Part shown: positions 42,141-53,367 of the stretch, in pieces
How positions within the stretch are numbered: position 1 is the stretch's first letter
Layout: every line of letters begins with the position of its first letter
DNA from: Narthecium ossifragum
Taxonomy: Eukaryota; Streptophyta; Magnoliopsida; Dioscoreales; Nartheciaceae
Reading direction: 5' to 3'
DNA length: 64,000 nt
NCBI GenBank assembly: GCA_963920575.1
Contig: OY986967.1
Location: forward strand, 8,798,061 to 8,862,060
The notes under the pieces: generated by a model
The model's input: only the letters and a program-made list of their open reading frames with translations
What the model was told of the DNA's origin: nothing
Databases searched by the model: none
Made by a program: the position numbers and the translations under genes

Positions 42141-43845
42141 CATATGGATCGATGCCTGAAGTTTATGCAAAGTCTGCCCAACAAGCCGGAGAACAACATG
42201 GGAAGTCATCCTAGGCCTCAAATGGGGTAACATCGGTGCCGAGCTGTCAACTGCTGATGTAGGCAAACTCCACCATGAAACGTGATCTTACCATCAGACA
42301 TCTGCATCAATAATATGTTCTCTAAGCACGTCACTAGAGATTTGAATGGTCCTCTCTGACCGTCTGTCTATCTGTGCCGTGAGATACTGTGCTAGAATCC
42401 GTCTGTGATCCTGGAGTCATGGCCTCTATATGTTGGTGGTGAAGTCTGTCACACTATATTGTCCATCCTGACACTACAAGGCTGCAACGAGCTTGCTATC
42501 TGTCGACACTTTTCCTCCATCTCCTCACAAGTGAGGTAAAGGGGGAAAGACTCTACATCTGGTGCCAACTAAGCTGATGATGAAGTCCACAATATTCCCT
42601 CATGCCTCTGGGATGGACGGCATCAAGGAAGAAACGAGCCTCTCGGACGATGTCCTCGTGCAACTCTGGAACTACTACTCGTCCTCTGAAGCACCATCAA
42701 CTGTCTACTGATGTTGTACCGCTATCATCAACGTGCCTAGTATCAACTGAGGTGAGAACCTTTGTAGGCTCTATGTCATCATCGCTCTACGTCGCCATGG
42801 CTCCCGTGGAAGCTCTCGGGGTAGGGCTGCCTCGGCCCCCACCTCGTCTGGCCTCTGCTCTCTGCCAATCCTGACCGATCCTCTGTGTGGAGGAACCTTC
42901 TGGAGCACCCTGTCATCACTGGGAACTCCAAAGGTCATCGCTGATGAGTTGCGTAGCTCTCTCTTCTACTTTGCGTCGTCAAGAGCCTCTACCTGATCTA
43001 TGCACTCTCTTTGAGGACTGCCTGATGATGTCTGAGATGGCGGGTGATGTCTCGACAACCTCTGTCGAGCAATCAGAAGAAAGGCGCGAACTACCGTACT
43101 ACACCTCAAATGGCACCGCATCAGTCTGGACTGATGATTGCTCAAGTAGACAAACTCCAGCAAAGGGACGTACTCCTCTTAGCTGCCTCCTGTAATCTGG
43201 TGATGACGTCCGCCATGGTGTGCTTCCACTCCCACTCGGACACTAGAAGGGTGGTTGTAATGCGTCTGCTGGATTTGCAACATTGCTACCGAAGCACAAC
43301 CTATCGTTCGATGACGCTGTTCAGCCCTCAATCACGTGCTCGGTACCAACCGTAACACATATCTCTATGATCTTCGAATATCTGCTCTGGGTCTCTGTCA
43401 CTCTAGCCAGTAGAGCTGGGATAATGCGAACAGCAAAGAGGAAGTCATTTGGAACTTGATCCTTGAAACCATTGATGGCTATCACCCTTAAAGGCACAGA
43501 CGTTGTGACTTTAAGGCCAAGAGGTTCGACCACTGGGTCAATGGTCCCTCGGTCCTGGAGATGCCTCTGCTAAATCTAGAATACCGTCTTCGACCTCTGC
43601 CATTGCAAATCTGTCTCGAGCTCAGCTAGATCAATTAATCTACCTGCCACTGACACAATCCGTCCGCCGAATCCTGCCACTGAAGGTCAAAACTTCACGT
43701 TGGGAGCCAAAAAACACCGAAGCTCCCTCAACAGCTGGAATGCGAACCCCAAATGTCGCTCATGCTCCTCCTCAATGCGCGAGTAGATATGATGTTGTCG
43801 ACGAATGCTACTACAAACTAATCAGGGTATGGCCTAGTCTGGAAA
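42141..43845 (-). pseudogene. Tekay pol middle part, heavily decayed
   Basis: Minus strand: 43840 onward gives PYPD, FVVAFVDN (RT catalytic region; last D replaced by N), EEEHERHLGFAFQLLREL and WQRSKTVF, the known order of Tekay RT. Near 42360-42150, QIDRRSERTIQISSDVL and MVEFAY match the integrase end (QTDGQSERTIQ ... LVEFAY). Between 42400 and 43400 RNase H and the front of integrase should lie, but I cannot read them. Frameshifts and stops are frequent. Confidence 0.65.
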
Positions 43846-44710
43846 TGATACGATGCACCTCCTCTAGGGCTTTCGTACCTGGTCTCTTGCCTGGTCTCGG
43901 CTCCTCCTTAGCCAAATCTATGGCTAGGTCGGGAGATACCTTTAGGGTTTTAGAAGAAGTACCCTAGGTATTCAATGAGGAAGGCTCAAACTGGAGGAGT
44001 GAGATGGATGAGGAAGAGGATTACCTCGCAGCTTCCTCTATAGTTGGTCAGCTACCCTTGGGGGATCCAAGCCTTGGAGAACGTGGCAGCGGTATTGAGG
44101 TAGCGAAGGAGAGCATGGCAGCCAAGGGGACGCCGGGGACTTGGAGTTGGACGGCGGAGGAGTGAACGGCAGCGGAGAAGGAGGGAAGCTTGATGGCGAA
44201 CGGAGGATGGCAGCGGACGGTGGAGGCCGGTGGTGGAGAACGAATCCGGCGGTAGGGAAGGGTGGTGAAGGTGGCTGGTGGAGTTTGTGAAATTTGGGTT
44301 ACAACTACTCCTAAGATTATTCTACTAATAACTCTACTTAATTCATCATAATTCGTCCATGACCTAATACAGACTATAGAGGTCCTTTTATAGAGGCCTT
44401 GATAGAGTTCTAATCCAACTAGAGAACTACCTTGCTTTAATCAGCAAGTAATAATACTTTCCTACTAAGACTCAATCATAACTCAAACTTCCTAATAACT
44501 AGGACTCATAATAGTAACTAATAAAGTAAAGCATAAACTGAACTCAAACTAGAAAACTGACTTAATCAAGATAACTATTAACTAGGAAATCAACTAAGTA
44601 AGCAAACCAACTAGGGAATAGGAATCCCTAAGGCCGGCTTGGCTCAACCTGGCCTGCCCAAGCAAGGACATGGGTCCCTTCTTGGAATGGCTTGGTTCGA
44701 CCTCGTATCA
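43846..44710 (-). mobile_element. LARD B 3' LTR
   Basis: TGATACGATGCACCTCCTCT to GACCTCGTATCA; about 85-90 percent like LARD A by eye. TATA box on the minus strand near 44386. Followed by the polypurine tract at 44711-44724. Confidence 0.9.
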
Positions 44711-44814
44711 TCCCTCCTCCCTTCAAAATTGGCATTGTCCTCAAGGCCTAAATGTGATGAGGAAAGAGGGCTCTTCTCTTCTCAAACCTGAGTGACGTGG
44801 CTAGACCGCAACTG

Positions 44815-45150
44815 TTACTCTGAAATCGGCGGTGAGAAGCTTGGTCGCACCCATGGTGGATCAGGTGGTAATCGGATCGATGAATCAAGGGGCCATGCTG
44901 CCGTTCTAGAAAGAGCAAACTGAAGCTCAGGCATATCCGCCTGTCGTTGGAACTCGAGGAAGTAAAGGACGATTGTAGATCGATGATGTCGCGTCCTTAG
45001 TAGCTGGCTTCCTGGGTCGAAGACTAGGTCAACCCGAATCAAATCCGCCCAAAGTGGAAGTAGACCCAATATGGTAGATGAATAAGGTCGAGACCAGTTG
45101 AGTTTGGGGATCTCTCTGCTTTGCTCGAAAGGGATGATCCGGCCTCTGGC
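44815..45150 (-). pseudogene. LARD B proline-rich ORF, C-terminal piece
   Basis: The minus-strand frame holds GLLPLWADLIRVDLVFDPGS, LYFLEFQRQAD and DPPWVRPSFSP, matching GLLPSWKDLIQVDRVFDLGH and DPPWVRPGFSP of LARD A. It shows the unusual ORF is a shared family feature. Similarity stops near 45075; 45075-45235 is unassigned. Confidence 0.75.
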
Positions 45151-46432
45151 TATAGCATCAGTCCTTACGGTCAGAGTCGACAAAGTCATTCTGAAACTTT
45201 GAGTGGTTGATGGTTGCAGGGCGATGCTCATGGATCTGATCAACTGGTTTGTTTCACATCCGCGTGTCCACACACTAATCATGTTTGTGTTAGTGTTTGA
45301 TTAGAACGGTTAGGTGGACCCGGATCGAAAGATCCGGACTTGGGCATCTGTTTTAGCCCAAGTCCAGCTTTCTGCACCTAAGAGATCGATCTTTCCTTGA
45401 TAGAAAATCGATCTTTTAATGTCAAAAAGTCAACAAGATCGATCCGTCTTGGAGAAGGATCGCTCCTTTATTGTTGGTCATGCGGAGCCCGAGCATGATC
45501 GATCATCTGGTGAAGATGATCGATCCTTGTTCCAGGGTAGCATAGATGCCCTTTGTCGCGAGGATGATCGATCTTCCTGGGAGGAAGGATGGATCTACCT
45601 TGGCGCGACAAGGAGAGTGCTCTTTGCGTGAGGATGATCGATCTTCTTGAGAGGAAGGATCGATCATATTTGGTTCGACAGGAAGGGGGCCCTCTGTTAC
45701 TTGGAAGATCGATATTTTCCTAGAAAAAGATCGATCCTTTGGTGGCAGCGAGGAGTTTTCATTGGCTTTGCCCGCGGGGCTTTGTATGTACGGTTTTTCT
45801 TACAGCTTTATATATTGTACATATCATTAAGCATGTTAGCCCCATATTAGGGGTGGTGGTGAACTAGGAGAGTGATGACTTTTGGGATGTTTAGAATAAG
45901 TGGGCGAGTGGCCCTACTGCTTTCCCTAGCCTTGCATGCCGGCGTGCGCCGAGGGCCTTTATATGTGTGGTTTGCCTTTTATTGTTTGTGCGGCTGCTTC
46001 CCAATGCAGGTTGCTGGTGAACTAGCTGGCAGTTGATGGTGTACCACTGCAGCAGTTCCAGACCTTAAATATGTGTTCACCACCCGGGGGCCGGCAGAGT
46101 GCCGAGCCCAGACCTTGTTATGCTATCATCGCATATTGTTGCATGTGTAACTGTTGTTTATGCGCATTTTCATCGAATGTATCTTTGTTGTGCATTAGTT
46201 GCATATGGTTAGGGCGTGGACGATCTGTGGGTCGCCGTCCCCATGCTTGGAAGCTCGGATTTAACCCTAGGACCGGGGTCGGATAGTTTGGATCAGGTTT
46301 GAATTGTGGTGTACACTCAAATTCGATGATAGGTCAAGATGACTTGTACACCTGTGGATTGATGATTGTAGAGGTCGCGTCGACCTCTAATCGAGTTATG
46401 AGGTGTAGCCGGTGTCCAGCTATGACGACTCT

Positions 46433-48044
46433 TGATGATGATGCATAATGTTATATTTTTATCCCTTAATACTTAGTCTTCTGTGCTTATTTAGTTCCTA
46501 AAATATACTCATTATTCTTATATTTTGATTTAGGATCCAATTGAAGTTCTTAAGTCGAAAAGAAGCTTAAAAGAGTGCATGGATCAACTTTAAAGATTAA
46601 TCTGTACCTGCTCATGAAGAACCAGATGTTGTGCCATATATGATTGGAAAGCTCTTGAAGTCTAGATTCTGGAGAATTTTACGGTTCGTGATTCCGAGTT
46701 TCCTAGAGGAAGTTACGACAATTTTAGTACCGATGGCGCAGTCTGGATGGCAGAACAGTAATACGCTGGAACGTCCGATCGATCCAACACCCAGGGTCCG
46801 ATCGATCGGACTATGCAGAAACGTTACAGAACATATATTTTTTGGCTGAACATGGTCCAATCGATCCCTACATCCATCCAATGGGGTCCGATCGATCGGA
46901 CACCTAAAGTTCGATCGATCGGACTCGGGAATAGCCAGAGAAGGTGGATTTTTACGCATCCGATCGATCCAGCACCCATAGTTCGATCGATCAGACTCGG
47001 GCGTAACTAGAAATTGAAGATTTTTAATGAGACCGATCGATTCGACACCCCGAGAAGGATCGATCGGACTTTCCCGGTGAATTAAATCAACGGTTTTGAT
47101 CTAATCCGTTGATGGAGAGACTTTGGGGCTATAAATAGGACTCTTTCTAGGGTTTGAGGGGGGATTCTTGGACACTTTTGGTTGCTCTTTCTCCTCCTTT
47201 ATATTTTTCTAGGTTTTCTCTTATTTAATGAAATCGTTTGGAGGATTGTTCTCGATGGCCCTGTGTGGCTAAATCTTGATCCTTGGTCGAGGAGACTAAA
47301 ACCTCGGAATCAATGAAACTGTGAGATCTAATTTATTTTTATTGTTCAGTTTATAGATGAGTATTGAATGTTCTTCTGTTATTAAATATTCATGATTGTC
47401 TTGTCTAATTGCTAGGAGCGCTACTAGTTTATTATTCATTGCGATATACTGCTAGGTTGGGTATCAAATCCGGAATTGTTTGATCCCACTAATCTGCGAA
47501 GCAACTAGGGTTTAATAATCTACAAAATCCGAGCAACTAGCGTTTCAGAGATTGTTAGGTCTTAGAAAGAATATTTGACTAGATTAAATGCAACCGCTTG
47601 TGCTTGTGTTGTTTAGCTTCATCGATCTCCCTATTCTTAATGCTGCTACTAGATTAAATCTACAGTGCTTGTCTTAGGTTGTTTAGTAGTTAGGATTGAT
47701 TAGATTGCTTGTTTCTAATTAACTAAGATTGAGGAGAGATTCGAATTTCATTCGAACGGTGAATATTCATGGTATGAATTGATTGATACTTGCATCTATG
47801 ATCAGTTGTTGGATTCCGATGGTGGATGTTGACTCAGACCAAGGTTAGTTCTTCTGATTGACTTCACTCTTTAATTTTGATTATTTGTTAGTTTCTTTTC
47901 GTTATATTCAAAACCCCCCTATCTTTGTTCACTTAGCACAAAACTAGGCTAAACACTCTTCGTGGCATCGACTCATACTCGTACTACTACATTTATTTTG
48001 AAGAGTACTGGATTTATTTTTGAGTGCCTACGACAGCACATCAA
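46433..48044 (+). mobile_element. Family G solo LTR, divergent subfamily, TSD ACTCT
   Basis: TGATGATGATGCATAATG ... GACAGCACATCA, with ACTCT at 46428-46432 and 48045-48049. The first 120 bases differ from other family G copies, while 46610-46750 is strongly conserved. The array at 46770-47070 uses TCCGATCGATCGGAC. TATA box at about 47130. Confidence 0.9.
46770..47070. repeat. TCGA-core array, TCCGATCGATCGGAC type
   Basis: About eight sites (for example GTCCGATCGATCGGAC near 46797 and 46890), some with one decayed arm. Ends about 60 bases before the TATA box. The same flank occurs in the family G copy at 40120-40350. Confidence 0.88.
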
Positions 48045-48679
48045 CTCTTGAGTAAAGGGAGTACCTACTCAGCGATTCCATTTCCCACCAGCAGTGCCTG
48101 TTTCCTGCTTGTGAGTCAACAGTGTCGGTTCCTTCTTACTGAGCGTAACCCATCATGTGACTAGTTCTTCTGGAAGATCATGATCGTGGACCTCAGGGAC
48201 ACGCGGTGGGGTTATGGGACCCATGTGTACACCCAGACTTTACTAGAGGGCGACACTGTTGCGTTTCCCTCTTCCTTCTGTGTATCGTAGTGTAGGTTCC
48301 CTGCAGAACTTAGCTGCTCACTCCTACCCGGGCTGTGTTTTGCAGGTGCAGGCATTAGCTCCTCTTCGGTGGCCCCTACCTGAGGAGTGGTGATCCTTTA
48401 TTGCTTTAAACCCTTTCTTAGTTAGTCTCTTACGGAAGTGTTTATATATTGTATTCGAATCTGCCCCTCTCCGAGGATATGTATATTAAACTTGGGTTTT
48501 GTAATCTATGGTTTGAGGCTTCTGTAAATTTATAGTTTTTAATTTGAGGGTGTTTTTGATGAATTGTTAGGGAGACCAATAGGTTAGAGGGAACCCTCAC
48601 CGAATTTTTTCCGCGTTTCGTTAGGTTTCGGTTCGCGTCACCCGGCCCGGTTAGGCTTTCGCGGGTCGGGGCGCGACAA

Positions 48680-49553
48680 ATAGGGATTCTTCCTGGTGGT
48701 GGGAAGGTAGGGTTTGGATGAAGGGAAGGAGGAAGAATATGATAGCAAGGTGTTGACTGGGCTGGGATGTGGCGTGGTTGGGTAAGGGGGCAGCGGGTGT
48801 TGTTCATGGTTTGGGTAATGGAGCAGCTCGTGGGTAGGTGGACAATGAAGAGGGCAATAGTGGGGTTGTGGAGGAAGCGGAGTCGGAATTGTATGAGGAG
48901 TCCTAATCCAGGTAGAGCTAGGTTTAGGTTTTGGAATCCAAGTTGCAGCTAGAATGGGATTTTGACTTGGAATCTGAACCCCGGTATGGCCTGACTGGTT
49001 TGTAGGAGAATATCTTTGGATCATTACTTCCCACTGTTCTACTGAAGGGTAATGCAGAGTGATCCAGCTCTGGATGACTTTCTTCCATTGTTCAATTGTA
49101 GGATAAGCCATACTCCGAGTTTGACTACGATTCCTAGTTGGAGTAGGACTTGTAATTCTAGTTCCAATAGGATTTGGAGTCCAAGTCGTACTCTGAGTTT
49201 GACTAGGATTCTTAGTTGGAGTAGGATTTGTAATCCTAGTTCCAATAGGAATTGGAGTCCAAGTCATACTCAATTGCCCAATGGTGTTTGCAGATTTGGG
49301 TAGGTTGTAGGGTGGAGGTAATGACTGATAAAGAGGTGATGGTTTGTAGGGAGGGATAGGGGGCTCATGGTTTGGATAATGGGTCGGTTCATAAGCAGGC
49401 GAGTGTGAAGTGGGTAATAATAGGGTTGTGGAAGAATTGGGTTGTACGCTGTATAGGGTGGAGGTTGATTAGGGTTAGGGTTCTATAGGGATGATGATGG
49501 AGGTAAGGGATGACGTGGGAGAGGGGTTCGATCAGGTATAGGAATAGGTCGAG
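48680..49553 (-). pseudogene. LARD B proline-rich ORF, central piece
   Basis: Minus strand matches LARD A at 21935-22840: TWTPNPIGTRITSPTPTRN, TIEQWKKVIQSWI and SVEQWEVMIQRYSPTNQS. Frameshifts occur near the ends. The EQW repeat pair and the NPTGTRI modules are kept in both copies. Confidence 0.75.
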
Positions 49554-51071
49554 CGATGAATAAATTTTATATCTCGCAAGTATACGAATCGGTGTGATCG
49601 GTATAGCAACAAGACGAGTATCGTACCCACAGAGATTTGTAGAGATTATTTGAGTAAACCACTAAATAGCATAGAAGAAAGAAAATAAGGAAGTAAAAGT
49701 AAGAAATATGAAGTATCGAAAATAAAAGATCTAATAACGAAATAAGAAAAATATGGAACTATGATGGATGAATACTAAGGTTCCGATTTCACCATAACAT
49801 CCTCATTCTATGCATTGAATCAACAAAATCTCAATTTAATTCCAAGGGCTCGTTCTTCCTGTATGATAATCCGTTCGATCGCGGTCTTCACCAAATACCC
49901 TCAATTAACCCTAGCTAATGAACCCATAACTAAGTTTTAATCAAGAATCCATTAAGCTCTGAAGAACAATTATGAACCAAGAGTTGTCTTAGCTTGAACC
50001 CGGCCTTGACATAAACTCATTCATTCATAGATCCTGCAAGATTAGGGAATGAACCCTCGCCCAATCTCACATAAAACAATCTACAGTACTTCTAGTGGCC
50101 AAGTAAAAGCATGAAGATCACAATTATAATAATGAATGCAACAAGGAATATAAATTGATTAAAACATTAATTCAATAACATAGAATGATTCAGTTAGGGC
50201 TACATCGGTTCCTTAGCAAAGGGATTAACCACTCATGTTCATCATAAAAACAACCAAGATATTCATAAGAAAGATAAGAAAGAAAAACCCTACATCTTCG
50301 TGTGGTCTTCTCCCCTCTTTTCAGCTTTCAAAACTCCTCCAATAGTCCTGGCCGACCCCCCCCCCTTGTATGTCTTGGACGACTTCCTTAAATATGGGTA
50401 AGAAACCCTAACTTTACTTCAGCCTTTGGATTAAATCTGATCCGTTCATTTTCAGGTCATCCGACAAGAGATCGCTCTTCTTAAGATAAAGATCGATCTT
50501 TTTTCTTTTCTCAATTTTCGTAACCTAGTTCGCCCTCGACTAAGATCAATCTTCTTTGGGAAAGGATCGATCTTCTTTTTCTGTAGACTGGGTCACTTCC
50601 GCATCGCCCAGGTTCAGATCGATCTTGTTTTGGGAAAGGATCGATCTTCTTATAATTGGTCCTTTGTCAACTCTCTGTTAGTGTCTGAGCACAAAAAGAG
50701 ATCGATCTTCTTTGGATCAGATCGATCTTCTTCTTTCGTAATCGCTTTGTCTGCACCTTTCGTACGAAAAATAGCATATCTTCCTCTAGGAAACTCCAAA
50801 TCACGAATCGTAAAATTCTCCAAAAACTAGACTTCAAGAGCTTTCCAACCATGTATAGAAGATTTTATGGTTCATTCTAAACAGGTACAGATTCGATGTT
50901 GAATATGACATATCTTTGCTTCTTTAGCTCCACTTTCCTGCATATTCCAAATAACTTTGTGAAGCAACATATAAGTATAAAAATAGTACTAAAAAGACTA
51001 ATTAAGAATGAAACATCTAGTAATTAAACTAGTTATAAGGCTATTTAGAGTGCACTTTCATGCACTCATCA
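49554..51071 (-). mobile_element. Family G solo LTR
   Basis: Minus strand TGATGAGTGCATG ... TATTCATCG (last base of the terminus changed). Flanks TCGAG (49549-49553) and CCGGG (51072-51076) differ by two transitions, a plausible decayed target duplication; LARD A shows an uninterrupted equivalent around 22825. Array of AGATCGATCTTC type at 50470-50740. Confidence 0.85.
50470..50740. repeat. TCGA-core array, AGATCGATCTTC type, in a family G LTR
   Basis: About nine sites such as AAGATCGATCTT and AGGATCGATCTTCTT. This flank is the one used by Tekay copies at 36630, 41224 and 45382, not by the other family G copies. Confidence 0.88.
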
Positions 51072-51235
51072 CCGGGTCGGATGAACATGGGTTTGAGTAG
51101 GGACTGAGGTAGGAGGAGTTGGTCCTGATCTAACCCAGACATAGTGGGGAATAGGGCCGGTAACTCTTGCCATCAATCCAGCTTCCGGAAGGCTTTGGGT
51201 GACACAGTCGTCGGAACGGAGCTCTGATACCAAGT

Positions 51236-51905
51236 TGATACGATGCACCTCCTCTAGGGCTTTCGTACCTGGTCTCTTGCCTGGTTTCAGCTCCTCCTTA
51301 GCCAAACATATGGATAGGTCGAGAGATACCTTTAGGGTTTTAGAAGAAGCACGCTAGGTATTCGACGAGGAAGGCTCAAACCGGAGGAGAGAGAGATACC
51401 TCGCAACTTCCTCTATAGTTGGCCGGCTACCCTCGGGGGATCCAAGCCTTGGAGAACGTGGCAGCGGTGATGAGGTGGCGGAGGGGAGCACGACAACCAA
51501 GGGGATGCCGAAGATTTCGAGTTGGACGGCGAAGGAGTGGATGGCAGCGGAGAAGGAGGGAAGCTTGACGGCGGACGGAGGATGGCAGCGGAGGGCGGTG
51601 GTGGAGAACGGATCTTGCGGTAGGGAAGGGAAGTGAAGGTGGCTGGTGGGGTTGGTGGAATTAGGGTTACAGCTACTCCTAAGATTATTCTACTAATAAC
51701 TCTACTTAATTCATCATAATTCGTCTATGACCTAATACAAACTATAGAGGTAATTTTATAGAGGCCTTGACAGAGTTTTAATCCAATTAGAGAACTATCT
51801 TGCTTTAATCAGCAAGTAATAATACTTTCCTACTAAGACTCAATCATAACTCAAACTTCTTAATAACTAGGACTCATAATAGGAACTAATAAAGCAAAGC
51901 ATAAA
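51236..51905 (-). mobile_element. LARD B 5' LTR, first part
   Basis: Starts TGATACGATGCACCTCCTCT after the primer site at 51224-51233. Interrupted after GCATAAA by the Athila composite; the last 213 bases are at 61488-61700. Bases 51072-51235 hold the ORF start (MARVTGPIPHYVW, compare MAGRVPGQNPSYT). Confidence 0.9.
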
Positions 51906-53356
51906 TGATCGCTCACAAACGTGTCGTTAAAACGTTGCCAACTCAATCAAATATAAATTTATAATCCTTCTTCAATCACAACACTACTAGGTAGAAATAA
52001 CGGAGACATCAGGAGTCGATTCACAGGGAAAACGTTGAAAACTAAAATCAATTCTCAAAACCCTAAAACTAAGGAAAAAAATCAAAGATAGAATAGAGTT
52101 ATCTAACTAATAAAGAAAAGAAATAAAAGGTTGATCAATTTGAATTAATGGAGTAGTTATTTAGGAATTACTCAATCCGCCCTAGTTTCGTTATTAATCT
52201 TCTCTAGTTATCATCTTGTTCCCTTCTCTCAACATTATGGATCATATGGCTACACGCTCACATGAATCCCTAAAAGAAAGTTAATGTTCCCAACGGCATA
52301 ACCTATCTTTGCTTGGCATAGATTGTCTTTGGTCCTACGATTACCTTAAATTATACTACTCCTAATGACCTTGGCACAACCTATCTTCGCGTAGCATAGC
52401 TTATCTCAAAGGCAAACCAATAACTTCATGAAAATCATCTCATAAATCTCTACAATCAATCACAGAAATCATGTAGGACTAAAAGTATGTCAAGGGAACT
52501 CTGTTCCTTCAACTCTATTAATAATAAAACCATATTCATGAGATCATGCATCGAGAAGTTCACAAGAATCAAACTAAAGAAAAACCAAAACTACACTAGG
52601 GTTTCATGGTATTCCTAAATACAAGAATTAGCAACTCATCTTTTGGATGAAAGCCATCGAGTTGAAATAGGAAGCTGTCACCATCCACATCCTCTCTGTC
52701 TTCTTCGTCCTCCTCCAAAGATTGTCAAAAAAGATGCAAAATTCGGTTGGAAAAGACCTTTAAATAGGGAAACCCTAAGCTTGGACTTAAGAGTCCTATC
52801 TAGGCTTAAACTTTGACTTTCCTCTTTTCGTATTTCAACTCCTATTAAGGATTCCGACTTTAACTCAATTCTGGCACTAATTGGATTGGAATCTGAGAAA
52901 GCCTTAAGCAGGAAAGTTCTATAGATTCAAGTCTTCTATCATATACGACTTATTTTATAATATTATAATTAATATAGAATATTTGGAGAATATTCTTCTC
53001 AGCTTTGACTGAGCAGTTTTCTAGCAGTTGTGTATCTTGATCTTCTTTAAAACTGGAATCAATCCCTCAAGAATATCGCAAAGTATCCAACATGAACGTT
53101 GTAGCTCTTGAAGTCTTATATCACATCATAAAGTTTCAGAATATTTGGACTTATACAGAATATCTGGATATTATTCGCCTGATAGGCGACGAAGCAGACT
53201 TTATCACATAAATCCATATTTTTAGCCGAATTTCTTGTATTTCTTCTCAAATCATGATTAAACCTGAAATCAACTAGCAAACTATTAAATACAACTACTA
53301 TAGACCTAACAAAGGTAATTTAAGGGGTTTAATTATGAATATTTAGTGACTCATCA
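51906..53356 (-). mobile_element. Outer Athila-like 3' LTR (1451 bp)
   Basis: Minus strand TGATGAGTCACTAAATATTC ... GTTTGTGAGCGATCA. Matches 60479-61482 and, less closely, 59045-60478 and 62179-63591. The minus-strand CCCTATTTAAAGG near 52752 may be the TATA region. Confidence 0.92.
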
Positions 53357-53367
53357 CATCCCCCGAC
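53357..53367 (-). other. Outer Athila-like polypurine tract
   Basis: GTCGGGGGATG on the minus strand directly before the LTR, the usual Athila-type tract. Confidence 0.85.

Larger units (their letters stand above)
45235..48678 (+). mobile_element. Tekay LTR in LARD B, 5'-truncated, holding a family G solo LTR
   Basis: From TTTGTTTCACATCCGCGTGT to GTCGGGGCGCGACA. It lacks the normal TGTGAGGACC start. AGATCGATCTTC-type palindromes lie at 45382-45740. The family G solo LTR sits at 46433-48044. The conserved block CACTCCTACCCGGGCTGTGT is near 48330. Confidence 0.85.

Noticed and set aside
42600..43195. Plus-strand ORFs of 90-103 codons
   Set aside because: They are antisense to the decayed Tekay pol and carry no family motifs.
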